Source: Anaerostipes butyraticus
Lineage (GTDB): Bacteria > Bacillota > Clostridia > Lachnospirales > Lachnospiraceae
Assembly: GCF_016586355.1 (NCBI RefSeq)
Contig: NZ_BLYI01000027.1
Span: 1 to 64,000, forward strand
Direction of reading: 5' to 3'
Length of the DNA stretch: 64,000 bases
A program made the position numbers and the translations under genes. The notes below the pieces were generated by a model. That model saw only the letters and a list, made by a program, of their open reading frames with translations. It did not search any database and was not told the origin of the DNA. Shown here in pieces: positions 17,300-27,488 of this stretch. Each line of letters starts with the position of its first letter. Positions within the stretch are counted from its first letter, which is position 1.

Positions 17300-17857
17300 T
17301 CATCGGGGAGTTTTCAAATGCCATATTGTACTGCATATTTTATAAATTCCAAACCCTGTGAGCCCGCCAAGACAGTTCAGCAGAATATCATCAATATCTG
17401 CAATCCTTAAGCCGATTCCCAGAAATCTCTCCACCGTCTGGAAGATTTCAATGCAAAAAGAAACACAGAAACAAACAAGAATAATATAATAAACCGTTGT
17501 TTTTTTCTCTCTTAACAGCGGAATCAGAAATCCAAATAGCAGAAACAGCAATACATTTCCCAATAAATTTTTTACTGCAATGGAAACATAGAACGAATCC
17601 ATTTGAATCGATGAATGGTACTCCTCAATGAAATGGAACGGTCTGATGTTTATATCAATAGAATCCCATGTCGGATGGTAACCGATTCTTATATATATCG
17701 GGAGTAAGGTGACTCCTATCACTCCGAAAACAAATTCAGCAAAAATAAATTGAATCCATTCTTTTTTGCGATTGCAGTTTCCCTTCTTCTTAATAGAAAA
17801 AATTCTGCTTCCCAGATAGATCAGGGTCATAAAACCAATAAAACATAGCTGCTGCAT
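17300..17857 (-). CDS. VanZ-like family membrane protein
   Basis: The 185-residue protein has about five membrane helices and VanZ motifs: GVTLLPI near 55, NLLGNVLLFLLFGFLIPLL near 100-120, and the C-terminal RIADIDDILLNCLGGLTGFG. VanZ of enterococci gives low-level teicoplanin resistance; most homologues have unknown roles in envelope biology. It lies just upstream of the broken LytTR gene in the same direction, with AAGGAG before the ATG. Confidence 0.85.
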   Translation of the reverse strand: MQQLCFIGFMTLIYLGSRIFSIKKKGNCNRKKEWIQFIFAEFVFGVIGVTLLPIYIRIGYHPTWDSIDINIRPFHFIEEYHSSIQMDSFYVSIAVKNLLGNVLLFLLFGFLIPLLREKKTTVYYIILVCFCVSFCIEIFQTVERFLGIGLRIADIDDILLNCLGGLTGFGIYKICSTIWHLKTPR

Positions 17858-17968
17858 TTCTATACTCCTTACCTCATAAACTACATTCTTTATACATGAA
17901 TTTTTTTCTTCTTTCTATGAAATGTCCAAAACAGCATATAATTCGTCCATAATCACCACAGAAAAAAA

Positions 17969-17992
17969 CGGCCATGTCCGAAAGCATGACCG
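17969..17992 (-). terminator. Terminator of the CmpB-like gene
   Basis: On the minus strand CGGTCATG and CATGGCCG arms flank an 8-nt loop and are followed directly by seven T residues, about 40 bp past the stop at 18029. Confidence 0.7.
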
Positions 17993-18028
17993 CCAGACTA
18001 TGCAAACCAATATAAATAAAACTTTCCG

Positions 18029-18715
18029 TCATTTTCCCGGCACAATCCCTTTCATTTTCGGAAAGAAGCTTTGCAGCATCTGGTCACCGAAGTAATGATC
18101 TAATACATAATCAATGCGGCTGTCTGCTTCTTTTCCCAGCTGTCTTGTATGCATACGGAACAATGCAATGCCGGTAATCAGCTGAGTCAAAAGAATAAAC
18201 ATCAAAAATATCTTTAAAATCCATTGTGTCACTGTTTTTTCCGGCTTCTCACATTTTTGATCTATGACCGGACAGATTTTTCTTACCCAGATAATCCCAA
18301 ATACGCCCCACATGAAGCAAAATGGAAGATTTACAAATCTTCCGATATGCAGAGGCATAGCAGAATAATCCCAGAAGGTTACTTCCAGTACGTATTCTCC
18401 CAGATATCCGCATAAAAATTCAAATCCCGCACTCAGACACGCACATTTTAAAAATATGTAAAGGCCATGATTCCACCGGTTTTTCATCGTGGCAAGATAA
18501 AGGATCACTCCTCCCAGTCCCCAAACCCAGCTAATTGGAAAAAATAAATCACTGGTCCTGCTGCTGAAATGCCGAAAGTCAATCCAGCACCAGATCGTTT
18601 CAATCACAAAACCTAAAGTTCCGCAAATGATATAAATCCAGAACAGTTTGTAAAATGTGTTTGCGTCCGCTCCTCTTTTTGTATTTTCTTTTCTGATCGT
18701 CAGAGCCTTTTCCAT
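18029..18715 (-). CDS. Putative type IV ABC-transporter-like membrane protein (CmpB family)
   Basis: The 228-residue protein has about five membrane segments and the family-like stretch FWIYIICGTLGFVIETIWCW near 25-45, a following GGVILYL, and a further FLCGYLGEYVLEVTFWDYS segment. This matches PF06541 proteins, whose name implies transport but whose function is unproven. No ATPase is adjacent, so a true ABC role is doubtful. Confidence 0.72.
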   Translation of the reverse strand: MEKALTIRKENTKRGADANTFYKLFWIYIICGTLGFVIETIWCWIDFRHFSSRTSDLFFPISWVWGLGGVILYLATMKNRWNHGLYIFLKCACLSAGFEFLCGYLGEYVLEVTFWDYSAMPLHIGRFVNLPFCFMWGVFGIIWVRKICPVIDQKCEKPEKTVTQWILKIFLMFILLTQLITGIALFRMHTRQLGKEADSRIDYVLDHYFGDQMLQSFFPKMKGIVPGK

Positions 18716-18758
18716 AAGCCTATTCCTTTCAGTCTTTTCTTTTGTGATCTATTTCCAT

Positions 18759-19463
18759 CTATTTACAGTATGCTGTAAATTCCCGAAGTACTGCCTGGCT
18801 GTGCTGATCCGATAAATATGAAAACTCCGGATGCCACTGCACGCCCCATACAAATGGTTTATCAGGAACATATACTGCTTCGATTAATCCATCCTCCGAA
18901 ACGGCCATAGAACACAGTCCCGTCCCCAGTTTCCTGACCGCCTGATGATGATAACTGTTGACTGCCAGCTTCCTGACTTTCAGCAGTTCATACAGAAGAG
19001 TATCTTCGATGATTTCTACCTGATGAGACGGTACATCGTAAGGCGGCTTCTGATGATGAATCACATCAGATGGATGCTCTTTGTCAAGGTCCTGATACAG
19101 CGTTCCGCCCATCAAAGCATTGAGCAGCTGAATTCCCCGGCAGATTCCAAGGATCGGCTTGTCCATTTCCATCGCATCCCAAAACAGGACTTTTTCCATC
19201 TCATCTCTTTCCGGGCAGCATTCTCCGCACCATTTCTTTTCTTCCTGTCCATAGACAGACGGTGACACATCATGGCCGCCGGTAAATAAAAATCCATCCA
19301 TCATCTCTGCCATCTGACGGATCTCATTCCTGTCACCGGTAAGCGGCATCATCATCGGCAGTCCTCCTGCCTGACGAATTCCCTCCATGTATCCCGGAAG
19401 CATCCAGTAACTTCCTTTTTCTACGTCTATCAGGGGCACAACCCCGATCACAGGTCTTTTCAT
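18759..19463 (-). CDS. Gamma-glutamyl-gamma-aminobutyrate hydrolase-like class I glutamine amidotransferase
   Basis: A 234-residue peptidase C26-type protein. The nucleophile is Cys in PILGICRGIQLLN near 100 and the catalytic His/Glu are in GVQWHPEFSYL near 212. GFLFTGGHDVSP gives the oxyanion region. The standalone domain fits PuuD-like hydrolases that remove gamma-linked glutamate from polyamine or drug conjugates. No putrescine genes are adjacent, so the substrate is open. Confidence 0.85.
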   Translation of the reverse strand: MKRPVIGVVPLIDVEKGSYWMLPGYMEGIRQAGGLPMMMPLTGDRNEIRQMAEMMDGFLFTGGHDVSPSVYGQEEKKWCGECCPERDEMEKVLFWDAMEMDKPILGICRGIQLLNALMGGTLYQDLDKEHPSDVIHHQKPPYDVPSHQVEIIEDTLLYELLKVRKLAVNSYHHQAVRKLGTGLCSMAVSEDGLIEAVYVPDKPFVWGVQWHPEFSYLSDQHSQAVLREFTAYCK

Positions 19464-19504
19464 ACTTGTCCTCCTCGTCAGTCAATCTCTTTGCTGCAAA
19501 AATG

Positions 19505-19536
19505 AGGCAAGAAAATTCATTTGAACGTTCTTGCCT
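19505..19536 (-). terminator. Terminator of the TetR-controlled ABC operon
   Basis: AGGCAAGAA / TTCTTGCCT arms with a 14-nt loop, followed by CATTTTTGC in the minus direction, about 50 bp past the permease stop codon. Confidence 0.7.
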
Positions 19537-19586
19537 TTTCTGACTTATTATAATATATTTTACCGGTAAGATTCAACTTAAAATGT

Positions 19587-21815
19587 CTATTCCCTTTGTT
19601 TCAGTACCTCTTCCGGCGTTATTTTCTTCAATTTTCCCATAACCAGAGCCTGTATGATCAGATAACAAATGATTACTCCCATATATACCGCAAAATATAA
19701 CTGCCATTCCCACTCAAAATCCAGTCCACAGGCTATATTAGCAACAAAAGAAGGATACATCTGATCCATGATCCATTTTGCCAGAGGAACCATGAAAACG
19801 GCTCCGGCGCCCGTCACCGTAAAACAGCCGTTTAAATACAGCCGTTTCAGTTCTCTGTCGCGGTATCCAAACAATCTCATAAGAGAAAGACTGTGGCTGG
19901 CACGGTCAATCATTACCTTCACCATCTGATACAACACAATCAGAAAAATCAGAATTCCGCATCCTGTCATAGTGAAAAACATCGGCATCATAAGATCCAT
20001 AAAGACAGCTCCGGTTTTTATTACATCTTTTTTCTCTGTGATTGTGTAAATCTGTCCGGCTTTCAAATCCAGGGAATGATCGGAATACAGCACATTATAG
20101 TCCTCCGGTCCGCGGCCGCAGACTGCCCGCATACCGTCAATATCCATAAAACAGGTCAGACCTGAATTATAAGAAACAATTTCCACAACTGTGAAAGAAT
20201 GATTTTCCCCATCCGCCTTATCTTTCAATGTCAGTGTATCGCCTTTTTCCAGGTGAAATTTCTGGGCCACAGAAGAAGAAACACTGATTTCATCTTTTCC
20301 ATGACTTTTTACTGCAGGGAAAAACGGATTGTTTTTTTTAAGCCCAATGACCGTCAGATTCAGTTCGTAACCCATATTTTCTTTGGAAAATGTTTCTGCA
20401 TATGCCGGTTCACTGCCTTTGGGAATCGTATCCGGCGTCTGCTTCAGCTGATACATATATTCATATTTCGTGTCTTTCATGGTGCTGCGCCTGATCTTCT
20501 TGCAAAGCACATAACAATTCAGTCCCAGATCCAGAACCAGAAGCGAAATCAGCATTCCTGCCAGGATAGCAAGACAGCTTCTTTTTTCTCTCAGAATCCG
20601 CCGGATTTGAAAATTTCTCACAAAAGAGCGGGTTCTTAAGTGAACATATGAAACCTTTTCTTTCATGCCGCCCCGGATCAGAGAAAGCGCCGTCTCACCC
20701 AGCCGTCTCCGGATCACCAGCCAGTTGACTGCATAAGCGGTTACCGCAGGAACAGCTGTCCCATAAAGAATCAATGCCGGACGACAGCAAATCTCGATTT
20801 CCGGGATGGAATAATAATTGTAGGTTTCTCCTCCCAGGAAGGAAAGAGCCAGCGGCGAATATCCCAGAATGGTCCCGATAATACCTCCTGTGAAACAAAT
20901 AAGAACCGGCAGCATGGTATATTGGGTCAGCAGTTCCTTTCGCTTGACCCCCATAGCGTACAGAGTTCCAATAACAGAACTCTCTTTATCAATTGAATGT
21001 ACGACAAAAACAGAAATCACAAATGCCAGCATCATCAGAACGATAACTCCGGCAGCCAGTCCTGCCCGGATATTGATCTGGACATCTCCATTGGCTGGTT
21101 TGATCCTCGGATTATTTTCTGCTGTTTCAAACCGAAGCAGCCGGCCGGATAAATATTCTCTCACTTCATCCGCATCTGCATCTTTGCCCAGATGGTACGC
21201 ATAGGTAAGATCCTCACTCTGCCGGACGGCTCCGCTTTTCTTCAGATTCTCATAAGCTTCCGGTGTCACGAAAGCTGTGCCGAAGATATCTCCATCTGCG
21301 GCAGCATCCGATGGATTCTGCACACACAATTCATAATCTCCTGTAGTTCCAATTCCGCAGATTGTAAAAGTCTTATCTGCCAGTGTTATTGTATCTCCCG
21401 GATTCAGATGATGAGCCGCCGCATAAATCCGCTCCACTGCAATTTCATCTTCTTGTTTCGCCTCCCTTCCCTGGGAAATATGAATTTTATTGATAGATCT
21501 ACGATTCTTCATAACCCGTATTACAGAATTGTCTTTCTGTTTCAGATCCAAAGAAAACACAGCCTCCACTGTAACGCCCATTTTCTCAATGTTTTGAATG
21601 GCTTCTTTCCCCAGAGGCACAGCCAGTGTAAATTCACCATCTTCCAGATGGTCCTCTTCTGCTGTCTGATTTATCGTTTGAATCGTGCTCTGTGCAGAAC
21701 TTACGATTCCTACAACGAGAAACATTGACAGAATCACCAGCATCCAAAGTGCAAAGTACCGGAGAAAGTTTTTCTTTAATTCCCGGAACGTGCGTTTCCA
21801 AAAGATCTTGCCCAT
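19587..21815 (-). CDS. FtsX-like ABC transporter permease
   Basis: The start at 21815 is chosen because GAGGAGGG lies just upstream, inside the 13-bp gap after the ATPase gene; a longer reading would overlap that gene. The 742-residue protein has an N-terminal helix, a large extracytoplasmic region, then two FtsX blocks (AFVISVFVVHSIDKESSVIGTL near 270 and the C-terminal YQMVKVMIDRASHSLSLMRLFGY). It forms a MacB/Lol-like exporter with the upstream ATPase, probably for a lipid, peptide or drug. Confidence 0.85.
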   Translation of the reverse strand: MGKIFWKRTFRELKKNFLRYFALWMLVILSMFLVVGIVSSAQSTIQTINQTAEEDHLEDGEFTLAVPLGKEAIQNIEKMGVTVEAVFSLDLKQKDNSVIRVMKNRRSINKIHISQGREAKQEDEIAVERIYAAAHHLNPGDTITLADKTFTICGIGTTGDYELCVQNPSDAAADGDIFGTAFVTPEAYENLKKSGAVRQSEDLTYAYHLGKDADADEVREYLSGRLLRFETAENNPRIKPANGDVQINIRAGLAAGVIVLMMLAFVISVFVVHSIDKESSVIGTLYAMGVKRKELLTQYTMLPVLICFTGGIIGTILGYSPLALSFLGGETYNYYSIPEIEICCRPALILYGTAVPAVTAYAVNWLVIRRRLGETALSLIRGGMKEKVSYVHLRTRSFVRNFQIRRILREKRSCLAILAGMLISLLVLDLGLNCYVLCKKIRRSTMKDTKYEYMYQLKQTPDTIPKGSEPAYAETFSKENMGYELNLTVIGLKKNNPFFPAVKSHGKDEISVSSSVAQKFHLEKGDTLTLKDKADGENHSFTVVEIVSYNSGLTCFMDIDGMRAVCGRGPEDYNVLYSDHSLDLKAGQIYTITEKKDVIKTGAVFMDLMMPMFFTMTGCGILIFLIVLYQMVKVMIDRASHSLSLMRLFGYRDRELKRLYLNGCFTVTGAGAVFMVPLAKWIMDQMYPSFVANIACGLDFEWEWQLYFAVYMGVIICYLIIQALVMGKLKKITPEEVLKQRE

Positions 21816-21828
21816 GATAATCCCTCCT

Positions 21829-22527
21829 CTATAAACACAGCGAAGCCGCTGAAGCCGGATGTTCACATGTTTCTGTCTTTGATATCATCCCATCTTTCAA
21901 ATAAATAATCTTATGTGCCATTTTCCGGATTTCCTCATTATGCGTTACTATAAAAATGGTCGTTTTGTACTGTTGATTGATCTGTTCCAGCAATATCAGA
22001 AGTTCCCCTGCTGTTTTGGAATCCAATGCTCCGGTCGGCTCATCGCACAGCAGAAGTTTTGGATTCTTTACCAGCGCCCGGGCCAGGGAACACCTCTGCT
22101 GCTGACCTCCAGACAGCTGAGCCGGAAATTTATCTCTATGTTTTGATAACCCCAGAACCCTGAGTAATTCTTCCAGATCCAGCGAATCCTCTGTCAGATA
22201 ACGGCATACTTCTATATTCTCCTGTACAGTGAGATCCTGCACCAGATTATAAAACTGGAAAACAAAACCAAGGAAATCCCTTCGGTAATCAGAAAGCTTC
22301 TCTTCCGGCATTTTTGTGATCTCCTGTCCGCCAATCTGGATTTGTCCACTGTCAGCGGTCTCCAGGGCGCCGATCAAATGAAGCAGTGTGGATTTCCCGG
22401 AACCAGAAGCTCCCAGGATCACACAAATCTTTCCTTCTTCCAGTTCCATGGAAACACGAGAAAGAACCTGATTTCTATTTTCCTTCGTTCCGTAACTTTT
22501 TGAAATATCCGTGATTTTAATATACAT
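21829..22527 (-). CDS. ABC transporter ATP-binding protein (MacB/LolD-like)
   Basis: A 232-residue ABC ATPase with Walker A GASGSGKSTLL near 40, Q-loop FVFQFYNLVQ, signature LSGGQQQRCSLARAL, Walker B LLLCDEPTGALD and H-loop IVTHNEE. AAAGGAGGGAACA precedes the ATG. A 17-bp palindrome that also occurs upstream of the tetR gene lies only 15 bp ahead of the start, so repression by that regulator is likely. Confidence 0.92.
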   Translation of the reverse strand: MYIKITDISKSYGTKENRNQVLSRVSMELEEGKICVILGASGSGKSTLLHLIGALETADSGQIQIGGQEITKMPEEKLSDYRRDFLGFVFQFYNLVQDLTVQENIEVCRYLTEDSLDLEELLRVLGLSKHRDKFPAQLSGGQQQRCSLARALVKNPKLLLCDEPTGALDSKTAGELLILLEQINQQYKTTIFIVTHNEEIRKMAHKIIYLKDGMISKTETCEHPASAASLCL

Positions 22528-22541
22528 TGTTCCCTCCTTTT

Positions 22542-22558
22542 AAATAACATTGTTATTT
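22542..22558. promoter_or_regulatory. TetR operator upstream of the ABC genes
   Basis: Perfect inverted repeat AAATAAC-ATT-GTTATTT. A further TTGTTATTT half-site follows at 22561-22569. The same palindrome (one spacer base changed) lies in front of the tetR gene at 23289-23305. It sits between the tetR terminator and the ATPase ribosome site, leaving little room for a separate promoter. Confidence 0.75.
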
Positions 22559-22569
22559 GATTGTTATTT

Positions 22570-22596
22570 AAAAAGGACCTTTCGGTCCCTTTTTAT
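22570..22596 (-). terminator. Terminator of the tetR gene
   Basis: AAAAGGACC / GGTCC-TTTT arms with a 4-nt loop. In the minus direction it is followed by TTTTTAAAT, directly after the tetR stop codon and ahead of the ABC genes. Confidence 0.7.
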
Positions 22597-23264
22597 CATT
22601 TTTGATGATATATTTTTAACGAATTTCCATCCTGTACCAGAGCATAGAGTCCTCCTCTCAGAAAACGAACCATGTTTCTTACCTGAATCTCCGCCTGCTT
22701 TTCTTCCATTTCATGTTCAATCAGATAAAAAATCATATCCATCTGCAGATGAGAAAACCAGTGAATCATATCTTCCGAAAAAGCTTCTTCCGGATTCTCC
22801 TGTTCTCCTGCTCCTAACAATTTCGCAAGATGTTTTCCCTGCTCATCCAGCAGTTCGATCAAATCGTCAAAAAATCTGCTGACCGCCGGATGCTCTCTGT
22901 GATGAAATAAAATTGAACAGACATCCTGATGCCGAAAATAATAGTGAAGAATCTCCATCACAGCCTGAATATCATTCTTCTCACCCTGGGCATCCAGAAG
23001 TTCCCGTCCGGTTGACGCTCTCTCTCCCTTAAAATGCGTTTCGATTACATGAAAGATCTGCTCCATTACCGGCGCAACCACGCTCTCAAACAGATCATTT
23101 TTGTTCGCAAAAGAAGAGTAAAGCGCACCCGTAGTCACCTCTGCTCTGGAACAGATCCGGCGCAGAGAAGATTTCTCAAATCCATATTCAGCAAACTCTT
23201 CTGTGGCAGCTTTAATCAGTGCTGCTCTTGTTTCTTCCGGCACATTGCCTGTCTTTCTTGACAT
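22596..23264 (-). CDS. TetR-family regulator of the adjacent ABC exporter
   Basis: The start at 23264 has GGAG 9 bp upstream; an ATG five codons earlier has no site. The 222-residue protein has the TetR helix-turn-helix at about 10-55 (LIKAATEEFAEYGFEKSSLR, RAEVTTGALYSSFANKNDLF) and a helical ligand domain. Matching palindromes before its own gene and before the ABC genes indicate autorepression and repression of the exporter, released by a ligand likely related to the exported compound. Confidence 0.88.
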   Translation of the reverse strand: MSRKTGNVPEETRAALIKAATEEFAEYGFEKSSLRRICSRAEVTTGALYSSFANKNDLFESVVAPVMEQIFHVIETHFKGERASTGRELLDAQGEKNDIQAVMEILHYYFRHQDVCSILFHHREHPAVSRFFDDLIELLDEQGKHLAKLLGAGEQENPEEAFSEDMIHWFSHLQMDMIFYLIEHEMEEKQAEIQVRNMVRFLRGGLYALVQDGNSLKIYHQK

Positions 23265-23288
23265 CTCTTTCATCTCCATTGCAGTTTT

Positions 23289-23305
23289 AAATAACGTTGT
23301 TATTT
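23289..23305. promoter_or_regulatory. TetR operator upstream of tetR
   Basis: Perfect inverted repeat AAATAAC-GTT-GTTATTT, 24 bp from the tetR start and nearly identical to the one at 22542-22558. It supports autoregulation. Confidence 0.75.
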
Positions 23306-23386
23306 ATTCTACAGCAAATCCGACTCTGTGTCAATTTCCCTATTGATTTATTTTATCATTATTGGGCAGAGGCTTTGTTTTTTCAC

Positions 23387-24022
23387 CTATTTCGGAATAA
23401 ATCCATGCAGTAATTTTACTGTAATTGATTCTATGATTTCATGGATGGAAAGGAACACATAATTTGCATGAGCCTGCTCCATCGCTTCTTTCTGCTTGTC
23501 TGTCACAACCGTATAAGGGTACACTCCAAATAAGAAAGGGAAAAAGGCATAAATAAACCCTTGTCTGTCATCTGGTGTCATTTGCGGAAAAAACTTTTTC
23601 AGACATCCTGCTACTGTTCTCATTGATTTTCCATACACCGTTTTGAATGCAACAAGATTTTCCATCCTGCTGTTGCTCTCCATATCATAATGATTCATAG
23701 ACATCAGTTTCAGCAGCCGGTCGCGCCGTTCCAGAGAACGGGCCAGTTCATCAGCGAACTGTTCCACTGACATCTTCTGATGGCTTTGCTGTATAGAATT
23801 CAGATCCTGAATCCAGGCTTCATATTCCCTTTGGAGCAGCGCAAGAAAAATTTCTTCCTTTGTATGAAAATAATAATAGATCAAAGTACGGGAAAATGAG
23901 GTTTTCTTTCCAATCTCTTTCAGGGTAACATCTTTAAAATTCATAGTTTCATAAAGTTCTGCACAGGCATTGATAATTTCTTCTTTTCTCGCCCGTGTCA
24001 GTTCCGGGGATCCTTTTGGCAT
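23387..24022 (-). CDS. TetR-family regulator, likely controlling the flavin reductase/dehydrogenase genes
   Basis: The ATG at 24022 has AAGGAG 10 bp ahead and is preferred to a GTG three codons earlier. The 211-residue protein has the TetR DNA-binding part (INACAELYETMNFKDVTLKE, KTSFSRTLIYYYFHTKEEIF) and a ligand domain. A TGACA-TTG-TGTCA palindrome 54 bp upstream matches two copies in front of the flavin reductase gene at 25.9 kb, implying a small shared regulon. Confidence 0.87.
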   Translation of the reverse strand: MPKGSPELTRARKEEIINACAELYETMNFKDVTLKEIGKKTSFSRTLIYYYFHTKEEIFLALLQREYEAWIQDLNSIQQSHQKMSVEQFADELARSLERRDRLLKLMSMNHYDMESNSRMENLVAFKTVYGKSMRTVAGCLKKFFPQMTPDDRQGFIYAFFPFLFGVYPYTVVTDKQKEAMEQAHANYVFLSIHEIIESITVKLLHGFIPK

Positions 24023-24075
24023 AGCTGGCACGCTCCTTATTTTCAGATTGATTGAAATTTATTATACCGATTTCC

Positions 24076-24088
24076 TGACATTGTGTCA
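24076..24088. promoter_or_regulatory. TetR operator upstream of the second tetR gene
   Basis: TGACA-TTG-TGTCA palindrome between the dehydrogenase terminator and the regulator gene. It matches TTGACATCGTGTCAA found twice upstream of the flavin reductase gene. Confidence 0.7.
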
Positions 24089-24100
24089 ATTAATGAAAGA

Positions 24101-24125
24101 AGAAGCAGCCGCAATAGCTGCTTCT
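24101..24125 (-). terminator. Terminator of the dehydrogenase pseudogene
   Basis: A perfect 9-bp stem AGAAGCAGC / GCTGCTTCT with a 7-nt loop, followed in the minus direction by TCTTTCATTAATT. Confidence 0.75.
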
Positions 24126-24137
24126 CATTAAAATATA

Positions 24138-25295
24138 TTACATACACATTTTCAGAATTTCCACAACATCTTTTTCATTCAGCGGAACATACGCCCCGTC
24201 AAGACGTCCCACTTCCACAGCCTTTGCTGCCATTTCTTCAAATCTGGAATCATCAATTTTGAATTCACCCGGCGTCACTGGCAGACCAATGGACTTAAAG
24301 AACTCCTCTGTAGCGTCAATTCCAGCATTTGCCACGGCAAATTTATCTTCTGCCGGCGTTACTCCCCATACGTTTACCGCATAAGTATAGAATTTGTCTA
24401 CCGTCTCATCAGAAAGAACATAACGCATCCATTTCGGTGTCAGCATGGCAAGCCCTGCTCCATGTGTAATGTCATAATGCGCGCTCAGCTCGTGCTCGAT
24501 GTAATGGCAGCTCCACATAAAGTTCTTGCCTGTCGTTACCAGTCCGTTCAATGCAAGAGAACTGGTCCACATAAGCTGGGCTCTGGCTTCATAATTTTCC
24601 GGATCTTTCAGGGCGATCGGCGCATATTTGATTACTGCACGAAGCAGACCTTCACTGATCGCATCCGGTACAAACGCCTCTTCCTAATCAAAATAACTCT
24701 CAAGGATATGTGACATCATATCAGCAGCTCCGGATGCCGTCTGATATGCCGGTACAGAAAATGTGTTTTCAGGATTCAGAACAGATACTTTCGGAAGAAG
24801 AAGCGGGTGTCCCATCAAAAGTTTCTCTTCTGTCTCTTCATTTGAAATAACCGCTGCACAATCCATTTCACTTCCGGTAGCCGCCAGCGTCAATACCACT
24901 GCCAGAGGAAGTGCATTTTCAATCGGCGCTTTTCCTGTTACCAGATCCCAGGCATCCCCGTCATAGTAGGCGCCTGCTGCGATTGCCTTTGAGCAGTCAA
25001 TGGTGCTTCCGCCGCCAACTGCCAGAATCATATCGATTCCTTCTTTTCTGCAGATTTCCACTCCCTTATTTACAGTGCTGACTCTGGGATTCGGCTCAAT
25101 GCCGCTCAGCTCAAAGATTTCAAAATCCTTCAGCAGCCCCAGCAGTTTATCATATAAGCCGCTGCGCTTAATGCTGCCTCCGCCGTATGTCATTAAAATT
25201 TTCTTCCCGTAACCTTTCAGTCTTTCAGGCAGATTGTCTTCCTGATTCCTGCCAAATAAAATATCTGCAGGAACAAAAAATTCAAAATTTTTCAT
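24138..25295 (-). pseudogene. Iron-containing (butanol-type) alcohol dehydrogenase split by an in-frame TAG
   Basis: The 385-codon reading is a complete NADH-dependent butanol dehydrogenase-like protein except for TAG at 24684-24686 (codon 204). Before the stop are AVGGGSTIDCSKAIAAG and AADMMSHILESYFD. After it, in the same frame, come EEAFVPDAISEGLLRAVI, HYIEHELSAHYDITHGAGLA and the normal C-terminus. The probable metal ligands (Asp and His in ADMMSH, His in EHELSAH, His in DITHG) are all kept. A single recent nonsense change is the simplest reading. Confidence 0.8.
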
Positions 25296-25350
25296 TTACC
25301 ATTTTCTCCTTTTTCTATCATTTTTATGATGGATTTTGTTTCGGCTGCTG

Positions 25351-25905
25351 TTATTTCTGTAAGTCATTTTTGAAAGACAGGCATTTTCCAATCACTTCCC
25401 CTGTCTTCAGATATTCATAGGTCGGAAATTCAAACAGTACAGGTTTCAATGTCTGATAGTTGATCTTATTATCTTCGTTCAAATGCTCTTCTTCCACATA
25501 AGTATGATCGATCGTGCAGATAAAGCTTTCAAACCCTTCGGTGTTGTAAACATCTGCCACAGAACATTCCATTGTAAGAGGCGCCTTGTTAATCACAGGC
25601 GCGCCGGATTCTCCCATCTCGTATTCAAATATCTGAGATTTATCTGTTTTTTCACCACTGACGGAACCTGTGTAATCTGCCTCCGGAAGCATATCCTCAT
25701 TTACAAGGTTAACTGTCAGTTTGTTATTCTTCTTAATAAACTGGTTGATATAATGAGCAGAAGCTAAACTAACCAGAATTCTGTCATGTCCGATAATGCC
25801 TACATGCGCCACAAGCGTCCATGTAGGTTTATCACCTGTCATGGCGCCTACTACTACAACAGGAGTTGGATATAAAGCCAATGCTGAACCAATATTTTTC
25901 TTCAT
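25351..25905 (-). CDS. Flavin reductase-like / FMN-binding split-barrel protein
   Basis: The ATG at 25905 has GGAAGG 8 bp upstream; an ATG two codons earlier is too close to it. The 184-residue protein resembles the flavin reductase-like family (flavoredoxin type): SALALYPTPVVVVGAMTGDK, TWTLVAHVGIIGHDRILVSL and HYINQFIKKNNKLTVNLVNE. It likely binds FMN and moves electrons. It heads a set with the broken alcohol dehydrogenase, behind two identical TetR operators. Confidence 0.8.
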   Translation of the reverse strand: MKKNIGSALALYPTPVVVVGAMTGDKPTWTLVAHVGIIGHDRILVSLASAHYINQFIKKNNKLTVNLVNEDMLPEADYTGSVSGEKTDKSQIFEYEMGESGAPVINKAPLTMECSVADVYNTEGFESFICTIDHTYVEEEHLNEDNKINYQTLKPVLFEFPTYEYLKTGEVIGKCLSFKNDLQK

Positions 25906-25927
25906 GATCATTACCTTCCTTTCTATT

Positions 25928-25978
25928 TTGACATCGTGTCAACACTTGTAATGTATCACTATTTTGACATCGTGTCAA
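25928..25978. promoter_or_regulatory. Two identical TetR operators upstream of the flavin reductase gene
   Basis: TTGACATCGTGTCAA occurs at 25928-25942 and 25964-25978, 36 bp apart and in the same setting (ATTTTGACATCGTGTCAA). Both match the palindrome in front of the second tetR gene. They cover the probable promoter region. Confidence 0.75.
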
Positions 25979-26026
25979 TATATATTTAAAAATTTTTTAC
26001 CTGTCTGTTCTGACAATTTAAAAGAG

Positions 26027-26061
26027 CTCCGGGCAAATGCTGTTTTGCAGCCCGCCCGGAG
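26027..26061 (-). terminator. Terminator of the beta-glucoside operon
   Basis: CTCCGGGC / GCCCGGAG arms just past the stop at 26073, followed by CTCTTTTAAATT in the minus direction. Confidence 0.75.
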
Positions 26062-26072
26062 TTTCTTTTCTG

Positions 26073-27488
<1,416 letters not shown>

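Noticed and set aside
18029-18715. Permease of a classic ABC importer
   Set aside because: No ATPase or binding-protein gene is adjacent and the family (PF06541 type) lacks a proven transport role.
24684-24686. Pyrrolysine decoding of the TAG in the alcohol dehydrogenase
   Set aside because: The family has no pyrrolysine at this place and no pyl genes are in the window, so a nonsense mutation is simpler.
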